Below are positions 17,690 through 29,518 of a stretch of 64,000 nt of DNA, one piece after another. Position numbers and translations under genes: made by a program. Origin of the DNA: Sphingomonas bisphenolicum (GTDB lineage: Bacteria > Pseudomonadota > Alphaproteobacteria > Sphingomonadales > Sphingomonadaceae); NCBI RefSeq assembly GCF_024349785.1, contig NZ_AP018817.1:1581501-1645500 (forward strand), given 5' to 3'. Positions within the stretch are counted from its first letter, which is position 1. Each line of letters opens with the position of its first letter. The notes below the pieces were generated by a model, which worked only from the letters and a program-made list of their open reading frames with translations, was not told the origin of the DNA and did not search any database.

Positions 17690-17826
17690 CTTAGGAGGGG
17701 CGCGTGACCCTCCTAAGAGGGCCGGGGGTGGGTGAGATTGCGCAGCAATCGCCTGCAATCCGTCGGGATGGATTGATGCTCGCTTCGCTCGCGACCCACC
17801 CCCAACCCCTCCCTTGGAAGGAGGGG
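17690..17826. repeat. Composite palindromic repeat between atpD and atpC
   Basis: Three nested inverted repeats. CTTAGGAGGG pairs with CCCTCCTAAG (17690-17717). CCGGGGGTGGGT (17722 on) pairs with ACCCACCCCC (17794 on). CCCTCCCTT pairs with AAGGAGGG at the end. The whole unit would fold into a branched RNA between two F1-ATPase genes. The CCCCTCC..GGAGGGG arms resemble repeats seen near many sphingomonad genes. Confidence 0.8.
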
Positions 17827-17841
17827 CAATATTTATCTGGC

Positions 17842-19311
<1,470 letters not shown>

Positions 19312-20196
19312 TTAGAGGGCTTCAGCGCCCGAGATGATTTCGACGAGTTCGGTGGTGATCGCGGCCTGGCGGCTGCGGTTATACTGGATCGTCAGTTTGC
19401 TGATCAGGTCGCCTGCGTTACGCGTGGCGTTGTCCATCGCGGTCATCGACGCGCCCTGTTCGGACGCGTTGTTTTCCAGCAGCGCCTTGAAGAGCTGGAT
19501 CGAGATGTTGCGCGGCAACAGGTCGTCCAGGATCGCCTCCTCGCTCGGCTCATATTCCACCGTGGCGGGGATGGCGTTGCGGTCGGCGTCGGCCGGAATC
19601 TTGACCGGGATGATCTGCTGTTCGGTAGGAATCTGCGCCAGTGCCGACTTGAAGCGCGAATAGAAGAGGTGCGCGATGTCGAACTTGCCGTCGAGGAACA
19701 TCTTGCTGAGTTCCTGCCCGATTGCCTGCGCCTGGTCGTAGCCCGGCTGCTTGGCGCCGGTGGTGTCGAACTGGGCAACGATCTTGCCGGGATAGGCGCG
19801 ATTGATGACCGGACGACCCTTGCGGCCGATCAGGTAGAATTGCACCTTCTTGCCGTCCAGCTCCAGCGCGCGTGCCTTCGCGAGCGCGGCCTTCACGATA
19901 TTGGCGTTAAAGGCGCCGGCTAGACCACGGTCGCTATTGGCGACGACCAGCAGATGGACTTCGTCCTTGCCGGTGCCGGCGAGCAACGGGGAAGCCCCTT
20001 CGCCCGTGCCGCCCGCGATCTTCGACGCGAGGCTGGCGACGACCGCTTCGAGGCGGCTGCTATAGGGGCGTGCGGCCTCGGCCGCGGCCTGCGCCTTGCG
20101 CAGCTTGGCGGCGGCGACCATCTGCTTCGCCTTGGTGATCTTCTGGGTCGATTTCACCGACCCGATCCGGATCTTCAGTTCCTTGAGGCTAGCCAT
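19312..20196 (-). CDS. atpG: F1 ATP synthase gamma subunit
   Basis: Central rotor stalk of F1. The N-terminal helix [36 protein letters not shown] and the C-terminal helix [37 protein letters not shown] are diagnostic (read here in fragments). The 294-residue length matches alphaproteobacterial gamma. Its start lies only 3 bases after the stop of a LysE-type gene that separates it from atpA, so translation may be coupled to that foreign-looking gene rather than to atpA. Confidence 0.98.
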   Translation of the reverse strand: MASLKELKIRIGSVKSTQKITKAKQMVAAAKLRKAQAAAEAARPYSSRLEAVVASLASKIAGGTGEGASPLLAGTGKDEVHLLVVANSDRGLAGAFNANIVKAALAKARALELDGKKVQFYLIGRKGRPVINRAYPGKIVAQFDTTGAKQPGYDQAQAIGQELSKMFLDGKFDIAHLFYSRFKSALAQIPTEQQIIPVKIPADADRNAIPATVEYEPSEEAILDDLLPRNISIQLFKALLENNASEQGASMTAMDNATRNAGDLISKLTIQYNRSRQAAITTELVEIISGAEAL

Positions 20197-20199
20197 AAA

Positions 20200-20823
20200 T
20201 CACACGTTCCGAGCAAGGGCCAGACGGCCCGCGAGACCAAAGAAACCGACGCCCATGGCGCCTTCGAACCAGCGCATCGCGCTGCTCTGCCCGACCGAGC
20301 GACCAGCCTTCGTGGCCAGCAGCGCGAGCAGGGCGCACCAGACGAAGCCCAGCGCATAGACGATCGCGATCAGTGCCATCCCCTGAAAGGGCGCGGCCGG
20401 GCCGGTGCCGACAAACTGCGGCAGCGCGGCCAGGAAGAAGATCGCGACCTTCGGGTTCAGCACGGTGCTGATGAACCCTTGCGTGAAGGGCGATCCGCCG
20501 ATCCGCAGCTTTTCCGCCGTCACCTCTACCGGCTTGATCGCGCCGCGCAGCAGGCCAAGACCCATCCAGGCGAGGTAGAGCGCGCCCGCGATCTTCACCG
20601 CCATGAACAGCCCCGGCACCGCGTTCAGCACGCTGAGGAAGCCGAAGCCGCACAGCAGCATGTAGAACAGGCCGCCGAGCTGGATGCCGCCGATCGCCGC
20701 CATGCCGGCCTTCAACCCGCGGCGCGCCGCGTGGCCGGCCACCAACATGGTGTCCGGTCCCGGCAGCAACACCAGACCGATCGACATCACGGTCCAGGCA
20801 AGAAGGCTATGGGCGGTGAGCAT
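20200..20823 (-). CDS. LysE/RhtB-family exporter inserted in the atp operon
   Basis: A 207-residue inner-membrane protein of the LysE/RhtB amino-acid export family. The motif GLVLLPGPDTMLVAGHAARRG is the family's conserved GPN/GPD loop, followed by QLGGLFYMLLCGFGF, IAGALYLAWMGLGLLRG and FISTVLNPKVAIFFLAALPQF, with six hydrophobic segments. It sits in the same orientation between atpA (6-base gap) and atpG (3-base gap), with no promoter or terminator room. It has no known part in ATP synthesis. It is intact, so it is presumably expressed at atp-operon levels. Confidence 0.93.
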   Translation of the reverse strand: MLTAHSLLAWTVMSIGLVLLPGPDTMLVAGHAARRGLKAGMAAIGGIQLGGLFYMLLCGFGFLSVLNAVPGLFMAVKIAGALYLAWMGLGLLRGAIKPVEVTAEKLRIGGSPFTQGFISTVLNPKVAIFFLAALPQFVGTGPAAPFQGMALIAIVYALGFVWCALLALLATKAGRSVGQSSAMRWFEGAMGVGFFGLAGRLALARNV

Positions 20824-20829
20824 CGTGCC

Positions 20830-22362
<1,533 letters not shown>

Positions 22363-22917
22363 TTAGCCTTTCATCGCCTGGGCGAGCGTATTCAAACGTG
22401 TGCGGATGGAGCTGTCGATCATCTGGCTGCCGATCTTGACGACCAGCCCGCCCAGGATCGCGGGGTCGACCTTTGCATCGAGCGTAACCTCGCGGCCGAC
22501 GCGCGCCTTCAGGCTTTTGGCCAGGGCGCCGATTTGGGTCTTGGTAAGCGGGTGGGCGCTCGTCACTTCGGCGCGCGCTTCACCCTTGTGATTCGACAGG
22601 AGCGTTTCATAGGCACGGATGACGGCGGGCAACTGGCCCAGGCGACGGTTCTGCGCGAGCACGCCCAGAAATTTTGTCGTCAATACATCGGTCCCCATGG
22701 AGGATGCGACGGCGGCGATCGTCTTCCCGCTTGCATCCCGGCTGAGCACGGGGCTGTTGATCAGGCCCTTGAAATCGGGGGATTGGGCGACGGCCGCCTT
22801 CAACCCGGCCAGGCTGTCCGCCACCGTGTCGAGTGCGTTCGCGTCGCGGGCCAGATCGAACAGCGCCACCGCGTAGCGGCCGCTGAGGCTAGCCTGAATG
22901 CCGCTGTTAATCTCCAC
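22363..22917 (-). CDS. atpH: F1 ATP synthase delta subunit
   Basis: Peripheral-stalk subunit linking F1 to Fo, 184 residues. Typical segments are [20 protein letters not shown] near the start, [20 protein letters not shown] in the middle and [20 protein letters not shown] near the end. It is the first gene of the operon; the Fo genes are elsewhere, as usual in alphaproteobacteria. The 183-base region upstream (22918-23100) should contain the operon promoter, but no consensus was convincing. Confidence 0.97.
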   Translation of the reverse strand: MEINSGIQASLSGRYAVALFDLARDANALDTVADSLAGLKAAVAQSPDFKGLINSPVLSRDASGKTIAAVASSMGTDVLTTKFLGVLAQNRRLGQLPAVIRAYETLLSNHKGEARAEVTSAHPLTKTQIGALAKSLKARVGREVTLDAKVDPAILGGLVVKIGSQMIDSSIRTRLNTLAQAMKG

Positions 22918-23100
22918 GCGCTTGCCGTCCTCCGTAATTGCGGGTCATGCAAAAAGAGGGCGCGGTCTGATCCCGTCCCGAGCCCCTGTTGCCCGGCCGG
23001 TTAGCAGCGGGATTATGACTATGCAAGTCATGTGACGCGATTCCATCGATAGTGCGAAATCACGTCTATTTGACTGAGTATTTCAGCCGCGACGAATCGG

Positions 23101-24672
23101 TTATTCGGCAGGATCGGCCGGGGCAAGCCGTCCCTTTTGGCAATGATAGACAATCCGCTCGTTGGGCTGGGCGGGCAACAACGCGCCAAGGTCGGTCTGG
23201 AGCGTGGCGATCCGGGCGAGCAGGGCGGAGTCGGCGCCGCAGCCCTTGATCGTCCCCTTACCGGTCTCGTCCTTCAAAAGCGCGCGCGCTTTGTCCATCG
23301 TATCCAGATCGGGCAGCCAGCGCTGCACCCGCAGCGTGCCGGTCGCCGGGTCGAACTGGCTGGTGGACACATAATTGGCCTCGTCGGGCACGCTCGCGCG
23401 CTGCCACAGGGTGCCGGATGCGACATATTGGGTGTCGCCGTTGACGCAGCCGCCTTCCGCCCAGTTGAGGCCGATATCGTTGGGCTGCGATATGGTCAGC
23501 CGGCTGCGCGCCAGATCGACCTTGCAGACATTCTCGCCGCTCCAGGCGAAGGCGCTGTTGCCCACGATAGACTTGTCCGCAGGCAGCTTCACCCGCTCGT
23601 CGATGCTGGCAAAGCTGGGCTTGAAGAAGAAGAGGCCCAGCGCCGCGAACAGCAGCACGCCGCCGCCCGCCAGGAACCAGGTCGACTGTTTTTCCTTGCC
23701 CTGCGTGTAGAACAGCCCGCCCGCACCCAGGCCCAGAACCGCGAGCGCCAGCAGGACGGCGGCGCCCGCCATCGCATTCTCGCGCGCGGTGATGACGTCG
23801 CGTTCCGCCGCATCGCGGGCACGGGTCATGGCCTGTTCGCGCGCATCGGCGCTGGCCCGGCTCTTCTGCTCGGTCGCCTGCGATTCGCGCTGGGTGATGC
23901 TGGCCTCCGCCGCATCGGCCTCCGCCATGGAGCGGCAGGGCACGACGGTATGGAGCGACGACACGCCGGCCTGGCGCAAGAAGGAGGCGATTTCGCGCCA
24001 CGATACGGCGAAGCCGAATTCCGCATCATTGCCGTCCGATACCGACCCGAAGCTGTTGACGCCCAGCACCCGGCCGCAATCGTCGGTCAGCGGCCCGCCG
24101 CTGTTGCCGGCCGCGAGCGGGGCGGTGTGCAGCAGCGTGTCGAAACTCTGGCTGGCGCGGCCGGACGAGATGTTGCCGCTGGTCTTCACCGTCGCGAGCG
24201 GCTCGACCATCTGCTTGAGACCCAGGCCCTGCGCCCGGTCGACCGTGCCGGGATAGCCGATCGCTGTCACATGCTGCCCGTCGGTCACGGCCCCGGCGTA
24301 GAAGGTCGACACCGGCAGGCGGCCTTCCTCCAGCTGGATCAGGGCCAGGTCGTTGCCCGGCGAATAGGCGATGATTCGCCCGCCATAGGTCTTGCGCCCT
24401 TCCGACGGGATGACGCCGATGACGAGATTTTTCTCCTCGCGCGCCAGTTCGACGACATGGGCGTTGGTCAGCACCTTGTCCGGTGCGACGGCAAAGCCGC
24501 TGCCATGGCCGACGAAGTAGGCGTCCGATCCATCTGTCGCGACTAGCGCGACGCGCACGACCCCGCGGGCGGCCGCAGCGATGTCCTGCTGTTCGGCATG
24601 AAGCGACGCAGGCGCAAGCAAGGCGATCAGGCAGCCTAGGGCAGGGGCGAAGCGGCGGGATAGGGCGATCAT
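23101..24672 (-). CDS. Trypsin-like serine protease with membrane-anchored C-terminal domain
   Basis: A 523-residue protein. It has a signal peptide (ALGCLIALLAPASLHAEQQ), then a chymotrypsin-fold protease with a visible triad: His72 (VLTNAHVVEL), Asp108 (SPGNDLALIQL) and Ser191 (LAAGNSGGPLTDDCG). A charged Ala/Glu/Arg-rich helix near residues 250-295 is followed by two membrane spans (AAVLLALAVLGLGAGGLFY and WFLAGGGVLLFAALGLFFF). A final domain of about 150 residues has several cysteines. There is no PDZ domain, so it is not a standard DegP. It probably acts at the envelope, perhaps cutting and signalling across the inner membrane; the target is unknown. Confidence 0.85.
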   Translation of the reverse strand: MIALSRRFAPALGCLIALLAPASLHAEQQDIAAAARGVVRVALVATDGSDAYFVGHGSGFAVAPDKVLTNAHVVELAREEKNLVIGVIPSEGRKTYGGRIIAYSPGNDLALIQLEEGRLPVSTFYAGAVTDGQHVTAIGYPGTVDRAQGLGLKQMVEPLATVKTSGNISSGRASQSFDTLLHTAPLAAGNSGGPLTDDCGRVLGVNSFGSVSDGNDAEFGFAVSWREIASFLRQAGVSSLHTVVPCRSMAEADAAEASITQRESQATEQKSRASADAREQAMTRARDAAERDVITARENAMAGAAVLLALAVLGLGAGGLFYTQGKEKQSTWFLAGGGVLLFAALGLFFFKPSFASIDERVKLPADKSIVGNSAFAWSGENVCKVDLARSRLTISQPNDIGLNWAEGGCVNGDTQYVASGTLWQRASVPDEANYVSTSQFDPATGTLRVQRWLPDLDTMDKARALLKDETGKGTIKGCGADSALLARIATLQTDLGALLPAQPNERIVYHCQKGRLAPADPAE

Positions 24673-24783
24673 CGTGGCGCATTCATATGCGATGCCGGGC
24701 GCGGCGCAATCGGGAAATGCCGCGGCGCCTTTGACAGCAAGGCGCGGGAAGCATGGTCAAGCGCGCCGGGCTATCCCATATGC

Positions 24784-25856
24784 ATGAACCAGATGACTCG
24801 CTTTAAACCCGCCCCAAACCGCGTTGACGCCGCGATGCCGGACGATGACGCCTGCTGGGACGCCTTCCTGGCGCGCGACCGGGCGATGGATGGTCGCTTC
24901 GTCGGCTGCGTCGCGACGACCGGCATCTATTGCAAGCCCAGTTGCGCCGCGCGGCACCCCAAGCGGGAGAATATGGCCTTCCTGCCCGATCCGGCGGCGG
25001 CGCGGGCGGCGGGCTATCGCGCCTGCCTGCGCTGCCATCCCGACGCGGTCGGGCGTGACCGGCTGGCGGTGGCGGCGGCGATCGCCTTCATTGAAGCGGC
25101 GGAGGAGGCCCCCGGCTGGACGCGATCGCCGCTCATGCCGGCTATGCGCCGCATCATTTCCACCGCCTGTTCAAGCGCGAGACGGGGCTGACCCCCGCGG
25201 CGTATGCACGAGGATTGCGAACGGAGCGGCTGAAGGCGGCGCTGGCGCAGCCGGGCAACGTGACCACCGCCATTTACGAGGCGGGCTATAGCGCGCCAAG
25301 CCGCGCCTATGCTGACGCCGAGCAGCATCTGGGCATGACGCCCAGCGCCTGGAAGGATGGCGGGCGAGGCGCAGCGATTCGCTGGCGCGTGGTGGACAGC
25401 AGCCTGGGTCCGATGCTGGTGGCGGCGACGGACAAGGGCCTGTGCCGGATCAGCTTCGGCGAAGGCGAAGCCGCGTTGCGCACCCGCTTCCCGCACGCCG
25501 CTTTGCTGCCTGCGGACGCGGCGCTCGACGCGATGGCGGAGCGGGTGGCGGCTCTGGTCGACGATCCCGCAGCGGGCGCCGACCTGCCGGTCGACATGCG
25601 CGGCACCGCCTTCCAGCAGGCGGTCTGGGCGGCGTTGCGCGCGATCCCGCCGGGCGAGACGCGCAGCTATGCCGAGATTGCCGCCGCGATCGGTCGCCCC
25701 GGCGCGGTGCGAGCGGCGGGGACGGCGTGCGGCGGCAACAATCTGGCTGTCCTCATCCCCTGCCACCGCGTCGTGCGCGGCGATGGCGGGCTGGGCGGCT
25801 ATGCCTGGGGCGCAGACCGGAAGCAGGCGCTGCTGGCGCATGAAAGGCGCAAGTGA
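24784..25856 (+). pseudogene. ada: ada: DNA alkylation repair regulator, apparently frameshifted
   Basis: Ada would combine a phosphotriester-repair/zinc domain, an AraC-type DNA-binding domain and an O6-methylguanine methyltransferase. The first frame (24784-25191) gives the zinc domain with Cys50, Cys54, Cys81 and Cys84 (TTGIYCKPSCAARH, GYRACLRCHPD), then loses the pattern after EEAP. The continuation, LDAIAAHAGYAPHHFHRLFK (HTH) to the active site LIPCHRVVRG, is in the -1 frame. Adding one C to the five-C run at 25109-25113 restores the frame as EEAPRLDAIAAHAGY. Either a true single-base deletion or a homopolymer sequencing error explains this. The C-terminal half could still be translated from the TTG at 25215. 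Confidence 0.88.
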
Positions 25857-25933
25857 AGGTCAAAGTCCGGAGATAATGCATCTTTTCATTCGCAGCGGGC
25901 TCCGCCACCTTGGGATGAGGCCTTGGGGGACGG

Positions 25934-27457
25934 ATGGGAATGATGCGAATCTGGATGAAGGCGCTGGCCGGGTTGGCGCTGGCGTTGGGCAGCATGGGGA
26001 CGGCGCAGGCCGCCTGGTGGCAGGCGCAGACCCGGCATTTTACGGTGTATCGCGAAGGCAGTGACGACAAGCTGCGGGATTTTGCCGAACGACTGGAGAA
26101 GTTCGATTTTCTCCTGCGGGCGATCACGCAGGTCACCGATCCGGAACGCGGCAGCCCGGTCAAGGTCTATCTCCTGTCCAGCGAGGACAAGGTGCGAGCG
26201 CTGGCGGGCAATCCCAATATCGGCGGCTTCTATACCACCTCCGATCGCACCGCCTATGCCGTGCTGTCGCGCGGCGCCAAGACCAGCCAGTTCGATTTCG
26301 GGGCGGAGGAAATCCTGTTCCACGAATATACCCATCATTTCATGCTGCATCATTTCCCGGCCGCCTATCCGGCCTGGTATGTGGAAGGTTTTGCCGAATT
26401 TTTCTCGGTCGTGAAATTCCCGAAGGACGGGTCGATCGAGTTCGGCCATGTACCCCTGGCGCGGGCGCCCGGCCTGGTGCTGGGGTCGCCTTATCCGGTG
26501 AAGAATCTCTTTGCCCGCGACGCCAATGGCCTCAGCCTGCGCGACGGCGATCGTTATTATGGGACGGCCTGGCTGCTGACCCATTATTATCGCTACAAGG
26601 CGGATCGGCGCGAAGAGATCACGCGCTATCTCCACGACTTGGCCGAGGGGGTGAAAGACATGCAGCCGGACAGCTATTTCGCCGGCGGGCTGGCGGGACT
26701 GGAAAAGGACTTGAAGGCCTATATGCGCCACAGCCTGTCGGCTTCGCGCCTGACCCCGAAGGAACTGACCATCGGCGAAATCCTGGTCAGCCCGGTCGAT
26801 CCGGCGCAAGCGGCGCTGATCGGGGAGGAATTGGAACTCATGGGCGATCCGGGCAAGGAGGACGCGCCCAAGCTGGCCGCCTCGATCCGCGCCATTGCCG
26901 CCAAATATCCCGCCAGCCCCTATGCTGCTGCGTTGCTGGCCGAGGCGGAATGGACAGCCGGGCAGGCGGACGCGGCGCTGGCCGACGCCGACCGGGCGAT
27001 TGCCCTCGACCCCCAGTCGGCACGCGGCTATGCCGCGCGTGCGCGGGTGTTGTTGGAGCGCGCGCATGACAGTGACAGGGCGGAAGACTGGAAGGCCGCA
27101 CTGACCTCGATCGTGCGCGCCAATCGGGCCGACACCGAAGACCCGGTGCCGCTGTCGCTCTTCTACCGTTATCATGCGATGCGGGGCGGCAAGATGCCGG
27201 ACCTGGGCTATGACGGCCTTTACAAGGCGTTCACCCTGCTCCCGCAAAGCTCGGATTATCGCTTCGCGTTGGTCCATGCGGTTGCCGCGCGAGGCGATTA
27301 CAAGAGCGCGTCGATCCTGCTCGATCCGATCGCCTATTCGCCGCATGGATCGGAAATGCGTGACTCCGCACTCAGGCTCAAGGCCGAATTTGACGCCCAG
27401 GCGGCGGAAAGGGAGAAGGCCGGTCCGGCGGCTGAAAGTCCTTTACCCGCTTCATGA
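25934..27457 (+). CDS. Secreted TPR-linked zinc peptidase (DUF1570/peptidase MA-like)
   Basis: A 507-residue protein with a signal peptide (MKALAGLALALGSMGTAQA). It has a gluzincin-like active site: EILFHEYTHHFMLHHF with the HExxH motif at His130, Glu131 and His134, and a downstream WYVEGFAEFF likely supplying the third ligand (Glu151 or Glu155). Residues 270-500 look like TPR repeats (AALLAEAEWTAGQADAALAD, RAIALDPQSARGYAARARVL). It is probably periplasmic. Related proteins are widespread in sphingomonads, with no substrate known. The last 80 bases overlap the convergent DUF1289 gene. Confidence 0.82.
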   Translation: MGMMRIWMKALAGLALALGSMGTAQAAWWQAQTRHFTVYREGSDDKLRDFAERLEKFDFLLRAITQVTDPERGSPVKVYLLSSEDKVRALAGNPNIGGFYTTSDRTAYAVLSRGAKTSQFDFGAEEILFHEYTHHFMLHHFPAAYPAWYVEGFAEFFSVVKFPKDGSIEFGHVPLARAPGLVLGSPYPVKNLFARDANGLSLRDGDRYYGTAWLLTHYYRYKADRREEITRYLHDLAEGVKDMQPDSYFAGGLAGLEKDLKAYMRHSLSASRLTPKELTIGEILVSPVDPAQAALIGEELELMGDPGKEDAPKLAASIRAIAAKYPASPYAAALLAEAEWTAGQADAALADADRAIALDPQSARGYAARARVLLERAHDSDRAEDWKAALTSIVRANRADTEDPVPLSLFYRYHAMRGGKMPDLGYDGLYKAFTLLPQSSDYRFALVHAVAARGDYKSASILLDPIAYSPHGSEMRDSALRLKAEFDAQAAEREKAGPAAESPLPAS

Positions 27458-27584
27458 CGGCGGCGCGCGCGGCGTCGGTCATGCTGCGCCAGTGGACGAT
27501 TTCATCGATCGTTCGGCCGCAACCCGTGCAGGCTGCGCGGTTGCGATCGAGTGCGCAGAGGTTGCGGCACGGACTGTCCATCAT
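27378..27584 (-). CDS. DUF1289 domain protein
   Basis: A 68-residue protein with MDSPCRNLCALDRNRAACTG at the N-terminus, then CGRTIDEIVHWRSM. The four-cysteine pattern C-x3-C-x9-C-x2-C and the RTxxEI..W motif are the DUF1289 signature, probably binding a metal or iron-sulfur cluster. Function unknown. Its 3' end overlaps the C-terminal codons of the peptidase gene on the other strand by 80 bases, an unusually long convergent overlap. Two ATGs (27584 and 27581) are adjacent. Confidence 0.85.
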   Translation of the reverse strand: MMDSPCRNLCALDRNRAACTGCGRTIDEIVHWRSMTDAARAAVMKRVKDFQPPDRPSPFPPPGRQIRP

Positions 27585-27732
27585 GGCGATCTATCCTGCA
27601 ATCCGGGTTTCGGCCAGCAAGGTCGCAGTAACAAGGCGTCTCATGATCGCAGGTGAAACGATTTTTGCTGCTTTTTACATCTGATTAACTATAAATGGCG
27701 GCAAGCCTTCGGGCATGGGGGTGTAGTCGGGC

Positions 27733-28272
27733 TTGCGGTGTTTGTTGTTCTTGTTGCTGCTGCTGACACCGACTGCCCTTTTGTCGGCACCCGCGATTCA
27801 GCCCGTCATGATGCCCCTCGGCCCCGGTCCCGATGCCGTGGCGGATAGCACTGCACGCATGGTCGGGGCGATCCTCGACTATACGCGCTGGCCCGCTCCC
27901 CGGACGATGGTGCGGCTCTGCCTGACAGGGGCGCCGCGTCACGCCGGGCGGATGGGCGACATCATTCTGTCGAATGGCGCACGCGTCGCAGCGTCCAGCC
28001 TGGACGAGGCGCAGGAAGGAGCGTCCGATCGCTGCGATGCCCTCTATATAGGCCCGATGAACGGGGCGGCGATGCGTCGACTGATCGCGGGCGCGGGCGG
28101 CCAGCCGGTGGTGACGATCGCGGAGGATGACCCGACCTGCCGCAGCGGCGCGATGTTCTGCCTGCTCTACACGCCGCAATCCCTGTCCTTCCAGCTCAGC
28201 ATCGACGCCGTGTCGCGATCTGCCGTGCGCATCGACCCGCGTGTCCTGCGCCTGTCGAAAGGAGGCTACTGA
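27733..28272 (+). CDS. yfiR: YfiR-like periplasmic repressor of a diguanylate cyclase
   Basis: A 179-residue DUF4154/YfiR protein with a signal peptide. YfiR holds the membrane cyclase YfiN inactive in Pseudomonas. Four cysteines at 63, 101, 136 and 143 have spacing like the two disulfides of YfiR (38 and 7 residues apart), and the segment VVTIAEDDPTCRSGAMFCLL is typical. The only in-frame starts are TTG codons (27733 or 27742), since a TAG lies at 27724; an inefficient start would keep levels low. It is followed at once by yfiN and yfiB. Confidence 0.85.
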   Translation: MRCLLFLLLLLTPTALLSAPAIQPVMMPLGPGPDAVADSTARMVGAILDYTRWPAPRTMVRLCLTGAPRHAGRMGDIILSNGARVAASSLDEAQEGASDRCDALYIGPMNGAAMRRLIAGAGGQPVVTIAEDDPTCRSGAMFCLLYTPQSLSFQLSIDAVSRSAVRIDPRVLRLSKGGY

Positions 28273-28275
28273 ACC

Positions 28276-29502
28276 ATGAGAGCCTCGAACCGATCCGCCA
28301 TGCCGACTTTGCGTCAGGTGCTGGCGCGCGGGCATATGCGCCTGATCTTCGTCGCGGTGCTGACGGCCGCCATCACCCTGATGGTCACGGGCGTGCTGGT
28401 CATCCGCGGCTATGCCGACCGCAACCTCGCCCTCATCGCCCGCACCGTGGCCTATACGGTCGAACCTGCGCTGGTGTTCGAGGATAGGGATGCGGCACAA
28501 CGCGGCATCGTGGCGGTGGCGGCGTCGGAAAGCGTCCATCATGTCGCCGTGCGCGATACGCGCGGCCGCACGCTGGTGGAATGGCGCCGGCCTGCGGAAG
28601 GGGCGATGGCGACGGTCGAGCGCGGCATCGCCGATCTGATTGCGCCTTCGCCGGCGCTGGCCGATATCCGGCGCGGCCCGGCCGTGATCGCGCAGGTGCA
28701 GATTTATGGCGGCGCGGACGGCCTGGGTCGGTTCATCCTGTCGGGGCTGGCGACCGCGCTCGCCTGCCTCGTTCTCACATTGGTAGCGACCTGGACCTTG
28801 TCGCGCCGGTTGCAGCGCGACGTGACCGAGCCGCTGGGCCGGATCGCGGACGTCGCCCATGCCGTTCGCGCCGACCGCCAGTTCGACCGTCGCGTGCCGA
28901 CATCCGACATTCAGGAAGTGGATCAGCTCGGCCGCGATTTCAATGCGTTGCTGGACGAGCTTCATGACTGGCACAAGGGTGTCGTCACGCACAACCGGAT
29001 GCTGGAGCGGCAAGCGACCCGCGATGTGCTGACGGGGCTTGGCAACCGCGCGATGTTCGAACAGCTGCTGCCTGCCGCGGTGGCGCAGTCCGATGCGCAG
29101 GCGCGATCCTTCGCCATCCTCTATATCGACGTCAACCGCTTCAAGCAGGTCAACGACACCCATGGCCATGACGCCGGTGACGCGCTGCTGATCGTCATCG
29201 CCGCCCGGCTGCGCGCCGTGCTGCGTCCCGAAGACGAAGCCTTTCGCCTGGGCGGCGACGAATTCGCGCTGATCCTGGCGCCGGGCCTGTCGGCGGATCA
29301 ACTGGCCGCGATCAAGGCGCGCATCGCCGATGGCATGGCCCAGCCGATCATGCTGCCCAATGGCGAACGCGTCGATGCGTCGCTCAGCATCGGCAGCGCC
29401 TGCTATCCGGAGGACAGCGCCGACGCGCGCGACCTGCTGCGCCATGCGGATGCAGCCATGTATGCGGCCAAGGCGGGTCGCGCCATCCATCGCGATCGCT
29501 GA
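28276..29502 (+). CDS. yfiN: YfiN-like membrane diguanylate cyclase
   Basis: A 408-residue inner-membrane cyclase making cyclic di-GMP. The layout is one N-terminal span (LIFVAVLTAAITLMVTGVLV), a periplasmic CHASE8-like domain (ARTVAYTVEPALVFEDRDAA), a second span (LSGLATALACLVLTLVATW), a HAMP domain (RDVTEPLGRIADVAHAVRAD) and a GGDEF domain with FRLGGDEFALIL and DVLTGLGNRAMFE. The active site is intact. It begins 3 bases after yfiR and would be held off by YfiR in the periplasm until YfiB removes it. Output would be biofilm or exopolysaccharide control. Confidence 0.92.
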   Translation: MRASNRSAMPTLRQVLARGHMRLIFVAVLTAAITLMVTGVLVIRGYADRNLALIARTVAYTVEPALVFEDRDAAQRGIVAVAASESVHHVAVRDTRGRTLVEWRRPAEGAMATVERGIADLIAPSPALADIRRGPAVIAQVQIYGGADGLGRFILSGLATALACLVLTLVATWTLSRRLQRDVTEPLGRIADVAHAVRADRQFDRRVPTSDIQEVDQLGRDFNALLDELHDWHKGVVTHNRMLERQATRDVLTGLGNRAMFEQLLPAAVAQSDAQARSFAILYIDVNRFKQVNDTHGHDAGDALLIVIAARLRAVLRPEDEAFRLGGDEFALILAPGLSADQLAAIKARIADGMAQPIMLPNGERVDASLSIGSACYPEDSADARDLLRHADAAMYAAKAGRAIHRDR

Positions 29503-29518
29503 CATCATAGGGACCAGA

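Noticed and set aside
25109..25113. Programmed ribosomal frameshift in ada.
   Set aside because: There is no slippery heptamer or downstream pseudoknot, and Ada is not known to use one. A deletion or sequencing error in the C run is simpler.
28230..28272. C-terminus of YfiR (VLRLSKG) looked like translated dispersed repeat.
   Set aside because: YfiR homologues normally end with a similar strand followed by a basic tail, so no repeat insertion is needed.
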